Part shown: positions 18,686 to 27,239 of the stretch, in pieces
Layout of the letters: every line of letters begins with the position of its first letter
How positions within the stretch are numbered: position 1 is the stretch's first letter
Source: Gammaproteobacteria bacterium
GTDB lineage: Bacteria > Pseudomonadota > Gammaproteobacteria > Pseudomonadales > Cellvibrionaceae
DNA length: 64,000 nucleotides
Reading direction: 5' to 3'
NCBI GenBank assembly: GCA_004172865.1
Contig: SEBV01000003.1
Location: 186,001 to 250,000, forward strand
Notes under the pieces: model-generated
Seen by the model: the letters and a program-made list of their open reading frames with translations, nothing else
Told to the model about the DNA's origin: nothing
The model's database searches: none
Program-made: the position numbers and the translations under genes

Positions 18686-18731
18686 AAAAAAACGGTAAAA
18701 AAAACGAGGCATCCGGTCTCGTTTTCTATTT
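18686..18731 (+). terminator. Terminator-like hairpin, left copy of a duplicated element
   Basis: ACGAGGC / GGTCTCGT type stem (one G-T pair) with A- and T-rich flanks, preceded by CGGT. The 26-base left part (A-run, CGGT, A-run, CGAGGCA) is repeated almost exactly at 18836-18881. It probably ends the histidine kinase gene. Confidence 0.75.
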
Positions 18732-18755
18732 CAGACTTTTCAAAAAAATTATTCA

Positions 18756-18835
18756 CTCGCTCCCAAGCTCCAGCTTGGGAGTGTATAGCTGTTCTAACAC
18801 AGATTTGCATTCCCAAGCTGGAGCTTGGGAACGAG
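18756..18835. repeat. Palindromic repeat doublet (REP/BIME-like), copy 2
   Basis: Two inverted copies of the CCAAGCTCCAGCTTGG unit at 18756-18786 and 18806-18835, with a 19-base unique spacer. Each outer end reads CTCG(C/T)TCCCAAG. The doublet sits between two near-identical terminators. It matches the doublet at 12036-12098. Confidence 0.85.
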
Positions 18836-18881
18836 AAAAAAAACGGTAAAAAAAACGAGGCACTTGGCCTCGTTTTTTATT
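18836..18881. terminator. Terminator, right copy of the duplicated element
   Basis: AAAAACGAGGC / GCCTCGTTTTT with loop ACTTG, a perfect 11-base stem with T- and A-tails, so usable in both directions. Lies 19 bases beyond the suhB stop codon and so probably terminates suhB as well. Confidence 0.85.
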
Positions 18882-18899
18882 TTGAATTATTGAAAATTC

Positions 18900-19703
18900 T
18901 TATTTCAAATAACCTAAATTTTTCTGAACAATCTGCAACACAGGTTTAAATACTTTTGGCGATCCGCATACGATATGACCAGATTCCAAATATTCAGAAC
19001 CACCGTTAAAATCGCTCACCAAACCGCCCGCTTCTGTCACTAACAAAATACCTGCAGCTATATCCCACTGGTTTAAATTCATTTCCCAAAATGCATCGAA
19101 ACGACCGGCGGCGACATAAGCCAAATCCAAGGCTGCAGAACCGCAGCGGCGAATGCCTGAAGTTTCACCAGCGATTTCCTTCAAAGTTTCTAAATAAGGA
19201 CCGATGTGTTCCAACGCATAACCGCTAAAAGGAATACCGGTACCAATCAATGCGCCTTCAAAACCACGACGAGGCGACACGCGAATACGGCGATCATTCA
19301 GCATGGCACCACGGCCACGGCTGGCGGTAAATTCTTCGCGTTTAATGGGATCTATAACAACGGCGTGTTCAATCTGGCCTTTGTATTTGCAGGCGATTGA
19401 AACAGAGAAATGTGGCAAACCGTGGATAAAGTTGGTAGTGCCATCAAGAGGGTCGATAATCCATTCGTAATCAGGATTTTTGCCTTCTTGAAATCCACCT
19501 TCTTCACCACGGAAACTGTGGTCTGGGTAGGCTTTACGGAGATGATAAATAATTTCTTTTTCAGCAGCCTTATCGACTTCAGTCACGTAATCATTGCGAC
19601 TTTTCGTTTCGATAGGGATTAAATCAACACGTTCAAACGCGCGTTCAATCAATTCAGCTGCTTTGCGGCCAGCGCGCAAAGCAATAGTTAACATGGGTTC
19701 CAT
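18900..19703 (-). CDS. suhB: Inositol-1-monophosphatase family protein SuhB
   Basis: Mg-dependent phosphatase family; SuhB of E. coli also joins rRNA antitermination complexes. The start MEPMLTIALRAGRKAAELI aligns with E. coli MHPMLNIAVRAARKAGNLI. Metal-binding motifs are visible: the glutamate of FRGEEGG, WIDPLDGTTNFIHGLPHFS, and WDIAAGILLVTEAGG. Length 267 is standard. In Pseudomonas suhB is near secDF, which fits this neighbourhood although a kinase gene now intervenes. Confidence 0.95.
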   Translation of the reverse strand: MEPMLTIALRAGRKAAELIERAFERVDLIPIETKSRNDYVTEVDKAAEKEIIYHLRKAYPDHSFRGEEGGFQEGKNPDYEWIIDPLDGTTNFIHGLPHFSVSIACKYKGQIEHAVVIDPIKREEFTASRGRGAMLNDRRIRVSPRRGFEGALIGTGIPFSGYALEHIGPYLETLKEIAGETSGIRRCGSAALDLAYVAAGRFDAFWEMNLNQWDIAAGILLVTEAGGLVSDFNGGSEYLESGHIVCGSPKVFKPVLQIVQKNLGYLK

Positions 19704-19784
19704 AGAGCACCAGATAAGAAGGAGTGGATTGTGAAAGAGCGTAGGCCGCAGGCTGCCATAAGGCGCCTCTCGCCGAGGGCGCGG

Positions 19785-19790
19785 AGTATA
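19785..19790 (-). promoter_or_regulatory. -10 box of suhB
   Basis: Minus-strand TATACT followed by CCGCGCCC. The leader of about 75 bases contains a short GC-rich hairpin. No clear -35. Confidence 0.45.
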
Positions 19791-19810
19791 ACAGCAGCTT
19801 ATCGATTGCT

Positions 19811-20986
19811 CTAGTTTTTTACTTTCACTCGCCCAAACGCCAGAATCGCCGAGGCAATAATTAACAAGTTAGCCGCAAATACCTGGTGGTAACCGAACAT
19901 ATCCGCCACCACACCAACGACCAAGCTACTCAAGAGATTACCCATATGCGTGGTGTTGGTGTAAAGCCCGGACGCCATACCTGAACGCCCCGGCAGCAGA
20001 TCCTGAATCACTGATACGCCTAATCCCGCCAAAACTCCGATGAACATAGCATTAAAGATTTGGAGTGCAAAGAATTGCCACAAGTGAGTTCCAAAATAAA
20101 CACCCATATAGAGTATCAAAGCCGCCACACCTGCCACTTTAATCAAAGTCATGATCTGAATGCGCGCAGCGTAATGGCCTGCCAGCAACATAAAGGGGAT
20201 TTCCAAAAATGCGGCGGTGCCCATTACTCCACCCATCCACTCGGTGCTTATCCCGAGACCATCTTTGAGATATAGAGGAAAGCTGATGAGATAAGCGTTA
20301 TTCGCGCCCCACATCAATGAGAATCCAATAAGACTCAGGATTAAGGCGCGCTTTTCTGAAACACCTAACGGCTGAGCTGCAGGTTTCTCAACTTGCTCGA
20401 CGGCATGAGGATTAAGGTGCGGCAAAAGTTTAAAGATTAAAACAGACACTACTAGAAACATCCCTGCCCCCAGCAAATACATAAAGCTGAACCCCATGTA
20501 GGCTGCTAACAAGAAACCGGCTGGCGGCCCAACTACCCAGGCTATAGCGATTTGCGCGCGAACTATCGCATTGAACAACGGAGCTCGATCCTCTGGAATA
20601 TTGTTCTTGGCATAATCCAGGCTGTAGGCCATCAACTGCGAAAAAGACACCATGGCAAAGCTGAGGAATATGACTATAACCGCAGCCACAACCCAATAAT
20701 TCCGCGAATAAGCTAGCGTGAGACAAACTAAAGCACCGACCAAACAGCAGGCTGAAATTAATGGACGACGGTCACTCAAACCATCTGACCAATGCCCAAT
20801 AAAATGGTTGTAAGCCATACTTGCCAAGGCGATGCCCGCAAAAGGAATACCCACCATGAGCGGACGCACGCCTATTTCTTTCGCGAGAAAAACACTCAAG
20901 GTTGGGAACACCAAAGCGCAGGCAATTCCCACCAGACAAAATAATGCATACACCGATAAGGCGACAGGACGAAAAAGAGGATTCAC
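19811..20986 (-). CDS. SetA/SetB-like sugar efflux transporter (MFS)
   Basis: Twelve hydrophobic segments typical of the major facilitator superfamily. The segments RPLMVGIPFAGIALASM, GHWSDGLSDRRPLISACCL, RAQIAIAWVVGPPAGFLLA and GFSFMYLLGAG match the sugar efflux transporter family (E. coli SetA/SetB/SotB), which exports lactose, glucose analogues and thiogalactosides. The start is uncertain: GTG at 20986 gives 391 residues, near the family length of about 393. The frame stays open to GTG at 21094, only two bases from a divergent frame. Neither has a good Shine-Dalgarno. Substrate here is not known. Confidence 0.82.
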   Translation of the reverse strand: MNPLFRPVALSVYALFCLVGIACALVFPTLSVFLAKEIGVRPLMVGIPFAGIALASMAYNHFIGHWSDGLSDRRPLISACCLVGALVCLTLAYSRNYWVVAAVIVIFLSFAMVSFSQLMAYSLDYAKNNIPEDRAPLFNAIVRAQIAIAWVVGPPAGFLLAAYMGFSFMYLLGAGMFLVVSVLIFKLLPHLNPHAVEQVEKPAAQPLGVSEKRALILSLIGFSLMWGANNAYLISFPLYLKDGLGISTEWMGGVMGTAAFLEIPFMLLAGHYAARIQIMTLIKVAGVAALILYMGVYFGTHLWQFFALQIFNAMFIGVLAGLGVSVIQDLLPGRSGMASGLYTNTTHMGNLLSSLVVGVVADMFGYHQVFAANLLIIASAILAFGRVKVKN

Positions 20987-21135
20987 AGATTTAAACCAGG
21001 GAAATGAATTGAGAAGTGAAACTACAGTTGCGTTAGAATAGCCGAAATCTATTTTACCGACACCCGCCCTGTAAGAATTTACTTTTCTCAACACAAGTGA
21101 AATTTACACAGGCGAATGATTTTGAGCCGCACATT

Positions 21136-21459
21136 ATGCAATCCATTAGCATCCAGATTCAGCCAGAATTTTTAGCAACATTTGATCGAGCTGCATTTTT
21201 AACACAAGTGCGAGCGGTTGGCCGCGCGCCAGAAATTGATGAGTTTAAAGAGAAAAGTAAAACTTATCTCACCTACACATTTTTTACCGAACTCCCAAAA
21301 ACCTTGTGGCAGGATTTGCAAAACGCGCTTTATCAACACTCCGAATATTCTGCAATTATTTCGCCGATTTCAATTGCAGCTTATGAAGATGAAATGCTTA
21401 AAGAAGGTTTTATTTTATTACACCATTTTGACTCAACAGAAAAAGTTGGCAGCCTTTAG
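21136..21459 (+). CDS. Small hypothetical protein
   Basis: About 107 residues from ATG 21136 (MQSISIQIQPEFLATFDRAA); a GTG at 21097 would add 13 but abuts the divergent transporter frame. No signal peptide, membrane helix or recognised motif. The chain looks like a compact alpha/beta domain with several aromatic residues (KTYLTYTFFTELP, EGFILLHHFDS). It stands alone between the transporter and a palindromic repeat. Function unknown. Confidence 0.6.
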   Translation: MQSISIQIQPEFLATFDRAAFLTQVRAVGRAPEIDEFKEKSKTYLTYTFFTELPKTLWQDLQNALYQHSEYSAIISPISIAAYEDEMLKEGFILLHHFDSTEKVGSL

Positions 21460-21491
21460 TTTCTTTAAACACTAAATCCATTTATTAGAGA

Positions 21492-21562
21492 GTCGTCATC
21501 CCCGAAGGGATCCAGAGACCTAAAAAATGTAAATGACGCTGGATCCCTGCGGGGATGACGAC
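21492..21562. repeat. Palindromic intergenic repeat ahead of rbgA
   Basis: Arms of 24 bases at 21492-21515 and 21539-21562 (starting GTCGTCATCCCCG) are reverse complements with one mismatch, separated by 23 bases. No T-run follows. It resembles the widespread proteobacterial 'GTCATCCCCG...GGGATCCAG' dispersed palindromes. Only one copy is in this window. Confidence 0.8.
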
Positions 21563-21609
21563 GGATCAAGACACTTGTTTTGCACTCATCAAATTCATTT
21601 CGAGAAATT

Positions 21610-22548
21610 ATGTCAGTTATAAATTGGTTCCCCGGCCACATGCACAAAGCCCGCAAAGAAATTGCGGAAGTTATGCCCCATGTGGACGTTATTATTGAAG
21701 TGCTCGATGCACGTGTGCCTTTCTCCAGCGAAAACCCATTAGTGCCTGCATTACGCGGCACAACGCCTTGCATTAAATTATTAAACAAAGCCGACTTAGC
21801 TGACCCCGCAACTACCGAACTTTGGGTTGCGGAACTCGAAAAAACGCAAGGCGTTCGAGCGTTGCCTGTTAGCCAACAAAACCCTGAGCAAATTCGTCAA
21901 CTTTTGCAAGTGTGTGAATCACTTGCGCCTGAGCGAAATTCTTCAATCCACCCTGCCCGCGCAATGATTATGGGAATTCCTAACGTCGGAAAATCCACAC
22001 TGATTAATACACTAGTTGGACGCGTTGTTGCAAAAACCGGAAACGAAGCGGGCATTACAAAATCGCAGCAAAAAATTAAATTGGATAATGGATTTTTATT
22101 AACGGATACCCCAGGATTTTTGTGGCCGAAATTAACGCCACCATCTTGCGGTTATCGTTTGGCAATTACCGGCGCAATAAAAGATACGGTTTTTGATTAC
22201 GCTGACATTGCGCTTTACGCTGCAGAGTATTTATTAAAAGCTTATCCCGATGCATTAAAAACGCGTTACAAAATTGAAACCTTACCCGAAAGCGATATAG
22301 AGTTATTAGAAGCGATTGGCGTAAAACGGGGCTGCGCGAGTAAAGGCGGCGGCGTGGATATTCAAAAAGTGTCATCACTGTTAATCACTGAATTACGCGC
22401 TGGCTTACTCGGAAGAATTACGTTTGAAACGCCGGAGATGACAACACAAGAAGTTATTGATGCAAAATTGGCAGATGAAATTAAAGCCAAAGAAAAAGAA
22501 GAAGCCGATAAAATTCGTCGTTTAAAAACACGCAAAAATCGTCGCTAA
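21610..22548 (+). CDS. rbgA: Ribosome biogenesis GTPase RbgA/YlqF
   Basis: Circularly permuted GTPase that in Bacillus helps finish the 50S subunit. The motif order is permuted: G4 (LNKADL) comes before G1 (GIPNVGKSTLIN) and G3 (TDTPGFLWPK). The start MSVINWFPGHMHKARKEI is the family N-terminus, so ATG 21610 is preferred over an in-frame TTG at 21580. The 312 residues are slightly longer than usual, with a Lys/Glu-rich tail (KAKEKEEADKIRRLKTRKNRR region), likely RNA-binding. Confidence 0.93.
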   Translation: MSVINWFPGHMHKARKEIAEVMPHVDVIIEVLDARVPFSSENPLVPALRGTTPCIKLLNKADLADPATTELWVAELEKTQGVRALPVSQQNPEQIRQLLQVCESLAPERNSSIHPARAMIMGIPNVGKSTLINTLVGRVVAKTGNEAGITKSQQKIKLDNGFLLTDTPGFLWPKLTPPSCGYRLAITGAIKDTVFDYADIALYAAEYLLKAYPDALKTRYKIETLPESDIELLEAIGVKRGCASKGGGVDIQKVSSLLITELRAGLLGRITFETPEMTTQEVIDAKLADEIKAKEKEEADKIRRLKTRKNRR

Positions 22549-22688
22549 CATTTCCGAAAGACTTTCGCAGGGATCGCGAAAAAATCGACGCGCAAATATA
22601 CAATTGTAAATCTCCCAAACATTACTCCCGCTAATCCGAAATCCTTGTCTACACTGTAGGAATCTACTGTTTTCGAGTATTTTTCACC

Positions 22689-23948
22689 ATGGGTTGGTAC
22701 CGTAACTTCCTCACGGGTTTTTCCCTGGCGCTCACGTGCGACGTTGCCTTGGCAGACGAGCAGCACATCACCAATCGCTTCTCCGGTTTTGCGACTATTG
22801 GAGCAGTCACCAACGACAATCCCGATCTCGTTTTTCGCCGCGATATTTCCCAACGCAATGGTTCAATCGATGGCGACGTTGACTGGCGCACCGATTCTCT
22901 TCTCGGTCTGCAGTTGCAAACTCAATGGTCCTACCAATTTGAAACGACTGCGCAATTAGTACTTAAGGATCGCATTGATAACACGCTAAATGAATCCGTT
23001 GAATGGGCATTCGCTCGTTATCGCCCCGTGGATGGATTGGATTTACGTGTAGGGCGTCTAGGTAGCGATATTTTTATGCTGTCCGACTATCGACAAGTGG
23101 GTTATGCACTGCCGTGGATAAGGCCGCCCGAAGATACTTACGGAAAAATTTCGTTTTACCATTTTGATGGCGTCGACACTAACAAACGCTTCAACATCGG
23201 TGATGGCACGCTTAACATTAAAGCTTTCTACGGAAAATCTGATCAGGAATACCCGGTCGGTATCGAAGAGTCAGACAATTATCGTCTCTCATTTAAAGGC
23301 TTTGGTACGAGCATAAATTGGGAAAAAAACGAGTGGAAACTGCGTTATAGCTACGCAGATGTAGAAATAAGAAACAACAATGACAACCTCCTTGTACCCG
23401 CGTTAAACAGCGTAAGTATGCTCTGGCCGCAGGCCGCAGAACTGGCGAAAGATTTCTATACAAAATCAAAATACATTAAATACCACGAGCTGGGTTTGGG
23501 CTACGACAATAATTCCTGGTGGATACAAACCGAAGTTACTTTGCTAAATAGCGATGCAAAAGTTGTATCCAATAGCCACACCGCCTATCTCAGCTTTGGG
23601 AAACGTATTGATGCATTTACTCTTTACACAATCGCAGGCTTCACTCGTACCAATGAGGACGCCACTAACGTAATCGCTCCGTCTGGCTATCCAGAACCCA
23701 TTGAACAGCAGTTGCAAGCGCTTGCCTACGGCACCGAATTGGGAATTAACGGAGGGCGCGCAGACCAACATAGTTATTGTGTAGGCGCACGCTGGGATTT
23801 CACCAGCAAAATGGCGCTCAAGCTTCAAGTGCAACGGTTCTATATTGATAAATATGGTGATTCACTTTGGCTTAAGAGCGACAACACTCTCACACCAAAA
23901 GACCGCACCGCAAATGTAGTCAGTGTTTCATGGGACCTACTTTTCTGA
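22689..23948 (+). CDS. Outer-membrane porin-like protein, first gene of a porin/PBP/GGDEF cassette
   Basis: A 419-residue protein with a signal peptide (cleavage near DVALA-DEQ) and a long run of alternating strands, ending in the outer-membrane signature VSWDLLF. Strands such as FARYRPVDGLDLRVGRLG and HELGLGYDNNSWWIQTEV resemble porins of the alginate/phosphate-porin type, but I cannot name a substrate. The stop codon overlaps the start of the next gene (TGATG), so translation is probably coupled. The chain is rich in aromatic and charged residues, as expected for a 16-stranded barrel. Confidence 0.82.
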   Translation: MGWYRNFLTGFSLALTCDVALADEQHITNRFSGFATIGAVTNDNPDLVFRRDISQRNGSIDGDVDWRTDSLLGLQLQTQWSYQFETTAQLVLKDRIDNTLNESVEWAFARYRPVDGLDLRVGRLGSDIFMLSDYRQVGYALPWIRPPEDTYGKISFYHFDGVDTNKRFNIGDGTLNIKAFYGKSDQEYPVGIEESDNYRLSFKGFGTSINWEKNEWKLRYSYADVEIRNNNDNLLVPALNSVSMLWPQAAELAKDFYTKSKYIKYHELGLGYDNNSWWIQTEVTLLNSDAKVVSNSHTAYLSFGKRIDAFTLYTIAGFTRTNEDATNVIAPSGYPEPIEQQLQALAYGTELGINGGRADQHSYCVGARWDFTSKMALKLQVQRFYIDKYGDSLWLKSDNTLTPKDRTANVVSVSWDLLF

Positions 23949-24373
23949 TGCGCGCCTACATACTCACATTTCTCCTCACAATTTCGCTTAGCGTTTCGGC
24001 GTGGGCAGATTTATTGGTGATCGTTCATGCGAATAATCCAGTTAGCATGCTTGAACGTAAACAAGTGGTCGATATTTTTATGGGGCGCGCAACCGCATTC
24101 CCAACGCAACAACCGGCTCACACACTGGACGTTACCAACAGCAGTGATTTACGCGCAATTTTTTATAAAAATTTGACAGGAAAAAATGAAGCACAAGTGG
24201 ACGCCTATTGGGCAACTTTGGTTTTTGCCGGGCGCATGTCACCACCTGAAAAATTACCGGATGAAGCTGCCGTTATTAAAGCCGTTAAAAATAATCCAGC
24301 GGCAATAGGTTACGTCACGCGGCAAAATTTACCGGCTGGAGTAAAAGTTGTTATGGAGCTCCCAACCCCCTAG
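23948..24373 (+). CDS. Short periplasmic phosphate-binding-like protein (PstS-like fragment family)
   Basis: 141 residues with a signal peptide (MRAYILTFLLTISLSVSAWA). The mature part matches the single-domain PBP-like family annotated as phosphate ABC transporter substrate-binding proteins: LERKQVVDIFMGRATAFP, DLRAIFYKNLTGKNEAQVDAYW and IKAVKNNPAAIGYVTRQNLP. It is less than half the length of PstS and no permease genes are nearby, so it is more likely a sensor or scavenging accessory than a transporter subunit. Start ATG 23948 overlaps the porin stop; a frame-internal ATG at 23930 lies inside the porin gene. The diguanylate cyclase follows 60 bases later. Confidence 0.8.
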   Translation: MRAYILTFLLTISLSVSAWADLLVIVHANNPVSMLERKQVVDIFMGRATAFPTQQPAHTLDVTNSSDLRAIFYKNLTGKNEAQVDAYWATLVFAGRMSPPEKLPDEAAVIKAVKNNPAAIGYVTRQNLPAGVKVVMELPTP

Positions 24374-24432
24374 TTTCCAATCTAATTTTTTATCCCTTGT
24401 CACCCGTATTATTCAGCGAATGGCGTTTATTA

Positions 24433-26070
24433 ATGGTTACACCAAAACTTAAATTAAAAAGTTTACACGTCAAAGTTTCATTAGCTGTGGCGACGGGCGC
24501 GTTATTTATTATGCTCGTGTCGTCTTACTTTTTTTATCAACGAATTTATGACCGTTCACTCGCTGAAAGCGAAAGATCCGTCCAACAATTATTAGAAACA
24601 GTGAGCGCAACAGCCGCTATCGCCGCTTACGTCGGCAACAAAGAATTAGGTCAGGAAGTCGTTGGCGGATTAACCAAAAACGATATAGTTATTGGCGCAG
24701 AAATTACGGCAAATAACGAAACCATAGGCGCGCAAGGTAAACACATTGTTAAAGGTGGTCCGACCTATTCCAATTTAAAATTGATTGGGCCGTTTGACCC
24801 AAAAGAAATTGTGGGCGAACTTTCAGTGCTTACCAATCTTCCGCTCATTGCAAAACGCGCGCGGGATTCAGCTCTCGCAACAACATTTAGTTTGGCCGCA
24901 CAAGCTGCGGTAATTGCAATTCTTGTGCTCGTACTGGTTTATTGGATGATGACGCGCCCGCTGTCGTCTTTATCAAAAAGATTGCACGGCATTATTCCCG
25001 GCGACGGCAAACGTTTGGATGTACAAACCAAACATAAATCCGATGAAATCGGTTTACTCGTTAACGATATTAATTCGCTGCTAACAACTGTAGAAAAAAT
25101 GTTGTTGGAAGAACGGCAACTTCGGCATCGCGTGGAATTATTGGAGCACAGATTTCGCGGAATTTTTGAAGACAGCAGCGCCGGAATTTTTCTAGTACGC
25201 GAAGATGGCACCATGGTTACTGCTAACCCAGCATTTTTTAAATTAACCGGAAAATTTAACGGTTTGGATGATGTAGCCCCAGACACCAACATTGTTAAAG
25301 AAACTTTTTTAATTCCTGATCAAGCGCGAGGTTTGATAAAACTCGCCATCGTAAGCCAACGCCCCTGCTCTTGCGATTTAAAAATCTCCTCGGCTAATAG
25401 CGATGAAAAAGATCGCTGGGTTCACTGCATTTTTTCACCTGCCGGTGAAGACCAATCGAACCCCGTGGTTGAAGGTGTGATGTATGACATCACCCAACGT
25501 AAACTAACGGAAGATATTACGCGCGAGCTCGCCGAAAAAGATTCGCTGACAGGATTAGCAAATCGCCAAGCGGCAGAGCTTGTTTTAAAAGATTTGACCA
25601 CTAGCAGGTTACAAACCGGTGGCGGTTTTGTGGTAATGCTAATTGATTTGGATCGCTTCAAATTTATTAACGATACATACGGCCATGATGCTGGCGACTG
25701 GGTTTTAAAAACGGTTGCTGATCGACTGCATCGTCGCGTGCGTTCATCGGATGTGATTGCACGTCTTGGCGGCGATGAGTTTTTAATTATTCTAACGCAA
25801 ACGGATAATCGTCTTAAAGTGAAAGAACTCGCAGAAAAATTATTGGCTGATCAACAACAGCCAATGGAAGTACAGCCAGGATTTTTTGAAACTGTCGCCA
25901 TGAGTATTGGCATAGCTTTTTACGATAGGAAAGAAGACAACGAAACCAGCATTCGCAAACACGCCGATCAGGCGATGTATTCCGTAAAACGAAATGGCAA
26001 AAATGGTTACGCGATTTACAACCCAATGGGCAAGCATGATATTTTTATTGCCAATAAGGCTCTGAGTTAA
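24433..26070 (+). CDS. Membrane-bound diguanylate cyclase (periplasmic sensor-HAMP-PAS-GGDEF)
   Basis: Makes c-di-GMP in response to a periplasmic signal. From ATG 24433 (545 residues; an in-frame TTG at 24397 is less likely) the order is: membrane helix ~16-35, periplasmic sensor ~36-150, second helix (LVLVLVYWMM), HAMP, PAS (FRGIFEDSSAGIFLV) and GGDEF. The active-site motif GGDEF is intact (RLGGDEFLII). An inhibitory RxxD site (RSSD) lies exactly five residues upstream, implying product feedback. There is no EAL domain. It is third in the porin/PBP cassette, so the periplasmic binding protein is a candidate ligand carrier for its sensor domain. Confidence 0.92.
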   Translation: MVTPKLKLKSLHVKVSLAVATGALFIMLVSSYFFYQRIYDRSLAESERSVQQLLETVSATAAIAAYVGNKELGQEVVGGLTKNDIVIGAEITANNETIGAQGKHIVKGGPTYSNLKLIGPFDPKEIVGELSVLTNLPLIAKRARDSALATTFSLAAQAAVIAILVLVLVYWMMTRPLSSLSKRLHGIIPGDGKRLDVQTKHKSDEIGLLVNDINSLLTTVEKMLLEERQLRHRVELLEHRFRGIFEDSSAGIFLVREDGTMVTANPAFFKLTGKFNGLDDVAPDTNIVKETFLIPDQARGLIKLAIVSQRPCSCDLKISSANSDEKDRWVHCIFSPAGEDQSNPVVEGVMYDITQRKLTEDITRELAEKDSLTGLANRQAAELVLKDLTTSRLQTGGGFVVMLIDLDRFKFINDTYGHDAGDWVLKTVADRLHRRVRSSDVIARLGGDEFLIILTQTDNRLKVKELAEKLLADQQQPMEVQPGFFETVAMSIGIAFYDRKEDNETSIRKHADQAMYSVKRNGKNGYAIYNPMGKHDIFIANKALS

Positions 26071-26116
26071 AAGATTCTGTTAAAAATCGCAGCTGATTCA
26101 AATCACAAAGATTAAA

Positions 26117-27076
26117 TCAGTTGGCACCTTTCAAAATACCACGAACATAATTAACAAGATCTTCGCTGCCAACTGCAGGAGAAATATTTGCAGGTATGGT
26201 ACGTGTATGCCAGCGAACTTCCCAATCGAGATGCTCGCCCGGCGCAAGTTTTGACATTACGCCTTGCTGGTCTATTTCCCAAAATGTTTTTTCAACGTTG
26301 GCAAATAATTCGATTTCACCTTCACCCGCCACAATTAATTCTACTGGAACATCCGCAAATTCTTTAACCAATAATTTTCCAGCGTTGGTGTAAGCAATCC
26401 AGCCCTCTTTGCCATCGGTCATTAATTTGTGATGGTTTTGCAAAAGATTTTCAGCGTTATAATGCGCCCAGGTAATATCGCCAACATGTTCTACGGCGAG
26501 CGGGTAAAAAATTCCGCTGGTGCTTTCGGTATTACCTTGTGGAAAAAATGCTGTGCCGGTAGGACGAAGACGCGTAACTTCCCAACCCGCGATATTTTTT
26601 TCTTGTTTGGAATGGTTGTAAATTGAATACAAAATAGTGATGCATTTTTTTTCTGCATCCACACTGTAACTTTTAATGAATTGATAGCCGGTATCAGGGT
26701 CAATTTTGCTGGTGAATACAATGCGGTTATCAACAACGCTGACTTGATAAGGCGCGCTGTCTAATACTTCAATCGGCGGCCAACTCCACTCGGTTTGCGG
26801 GCTCGACCAAAACACACTGCCCCACACCGCGTTGTTAGTTTTGTCGGCGGTCAACAGCAATTCTTCACCATCGATTTTTAACGAGCTGATACGAGCGGCA
26901 ATATTGGCATTAACTTCAAGTCGGGTTTGGTCTTGAGTAAGTATGTAAACATGGCCTTTTTGGGAGATAAAAGCGGGGAGATTGTTAGCGTTAACAGTAT
27001 TTTTATAGCCGCTGTCGCACGCCGATAACACGCAATTCAGTAACAGTAATACCATTAATTGGCAGGATAACTTCAT
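26117..27076 (-). CDS. Predicted lipoprotein with DUF4380-like galactose-mutarotase fold
   Basis: 319 residues. The signal peptide ends in a lipobox (VLSAC), so the mature protein should be lipid-anchored at Cys 19 or 20. The body resembles DUF4380, a beta-sandwich related to aldose epimerases: EVNANIAARISSLKIDGEELLL, WGSVFWSSPQTEWSWPP and the terminal WEVRWHTRTIP. No catalytic residues can be assigned with confidence. Carbohydrate binding is only an inference from the fold. It is convergent with the diguanylate cyclase gene and monocistronic. Confidence 0.8.
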   Translation of the reverse strand: MKLSCQLMVLLLLNCVLSACDSGYKNTVNANNLPAFISQKGHVYILTQDQTRLEVNANIAARISSLKIDGEELLLTADKTNNAVWGSVFWSSPQTEWSWPPIEVLDSAPYQVSVVDNRIVFTSKIDPDTGYQFIKSYSVDAEKKCITILYSIYNHSKQEKNIAGWEVTRLRPTGTAFFPQGNTESTSGIFYPLAVEHVGDITWAHYNAENLLQNHHKLMTDGKEGWIAYTNAGKLLVKEFADVPVELIVAGEGEIELFANVEKTFWEIDQQGVMSKLAPGEHLDWEVRWHTRTIPANISPAVGSEDLVNYVRGILKGAN

Positions 27077-27239
27077 TTAACCCTCAGAAACTATATAAAG
27101 TCTGGAGATGGATATGCCCATTCTCCAGTTCCGCAGTAAAGCCCGGTTTTAAACGCGATGCTTCAGCAAATCAGTAATTCTCATAAGCTACAAGTGTAGC
27201 GAGATTTACCCGGTATAACTATTTGCCAGTCCGCTAAAA

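Noticed and set aside
22689-24373. Phosphate ABC transporter operon
   Set aside because: The binding-like protein is too short and no permease or ATPase gene is near.
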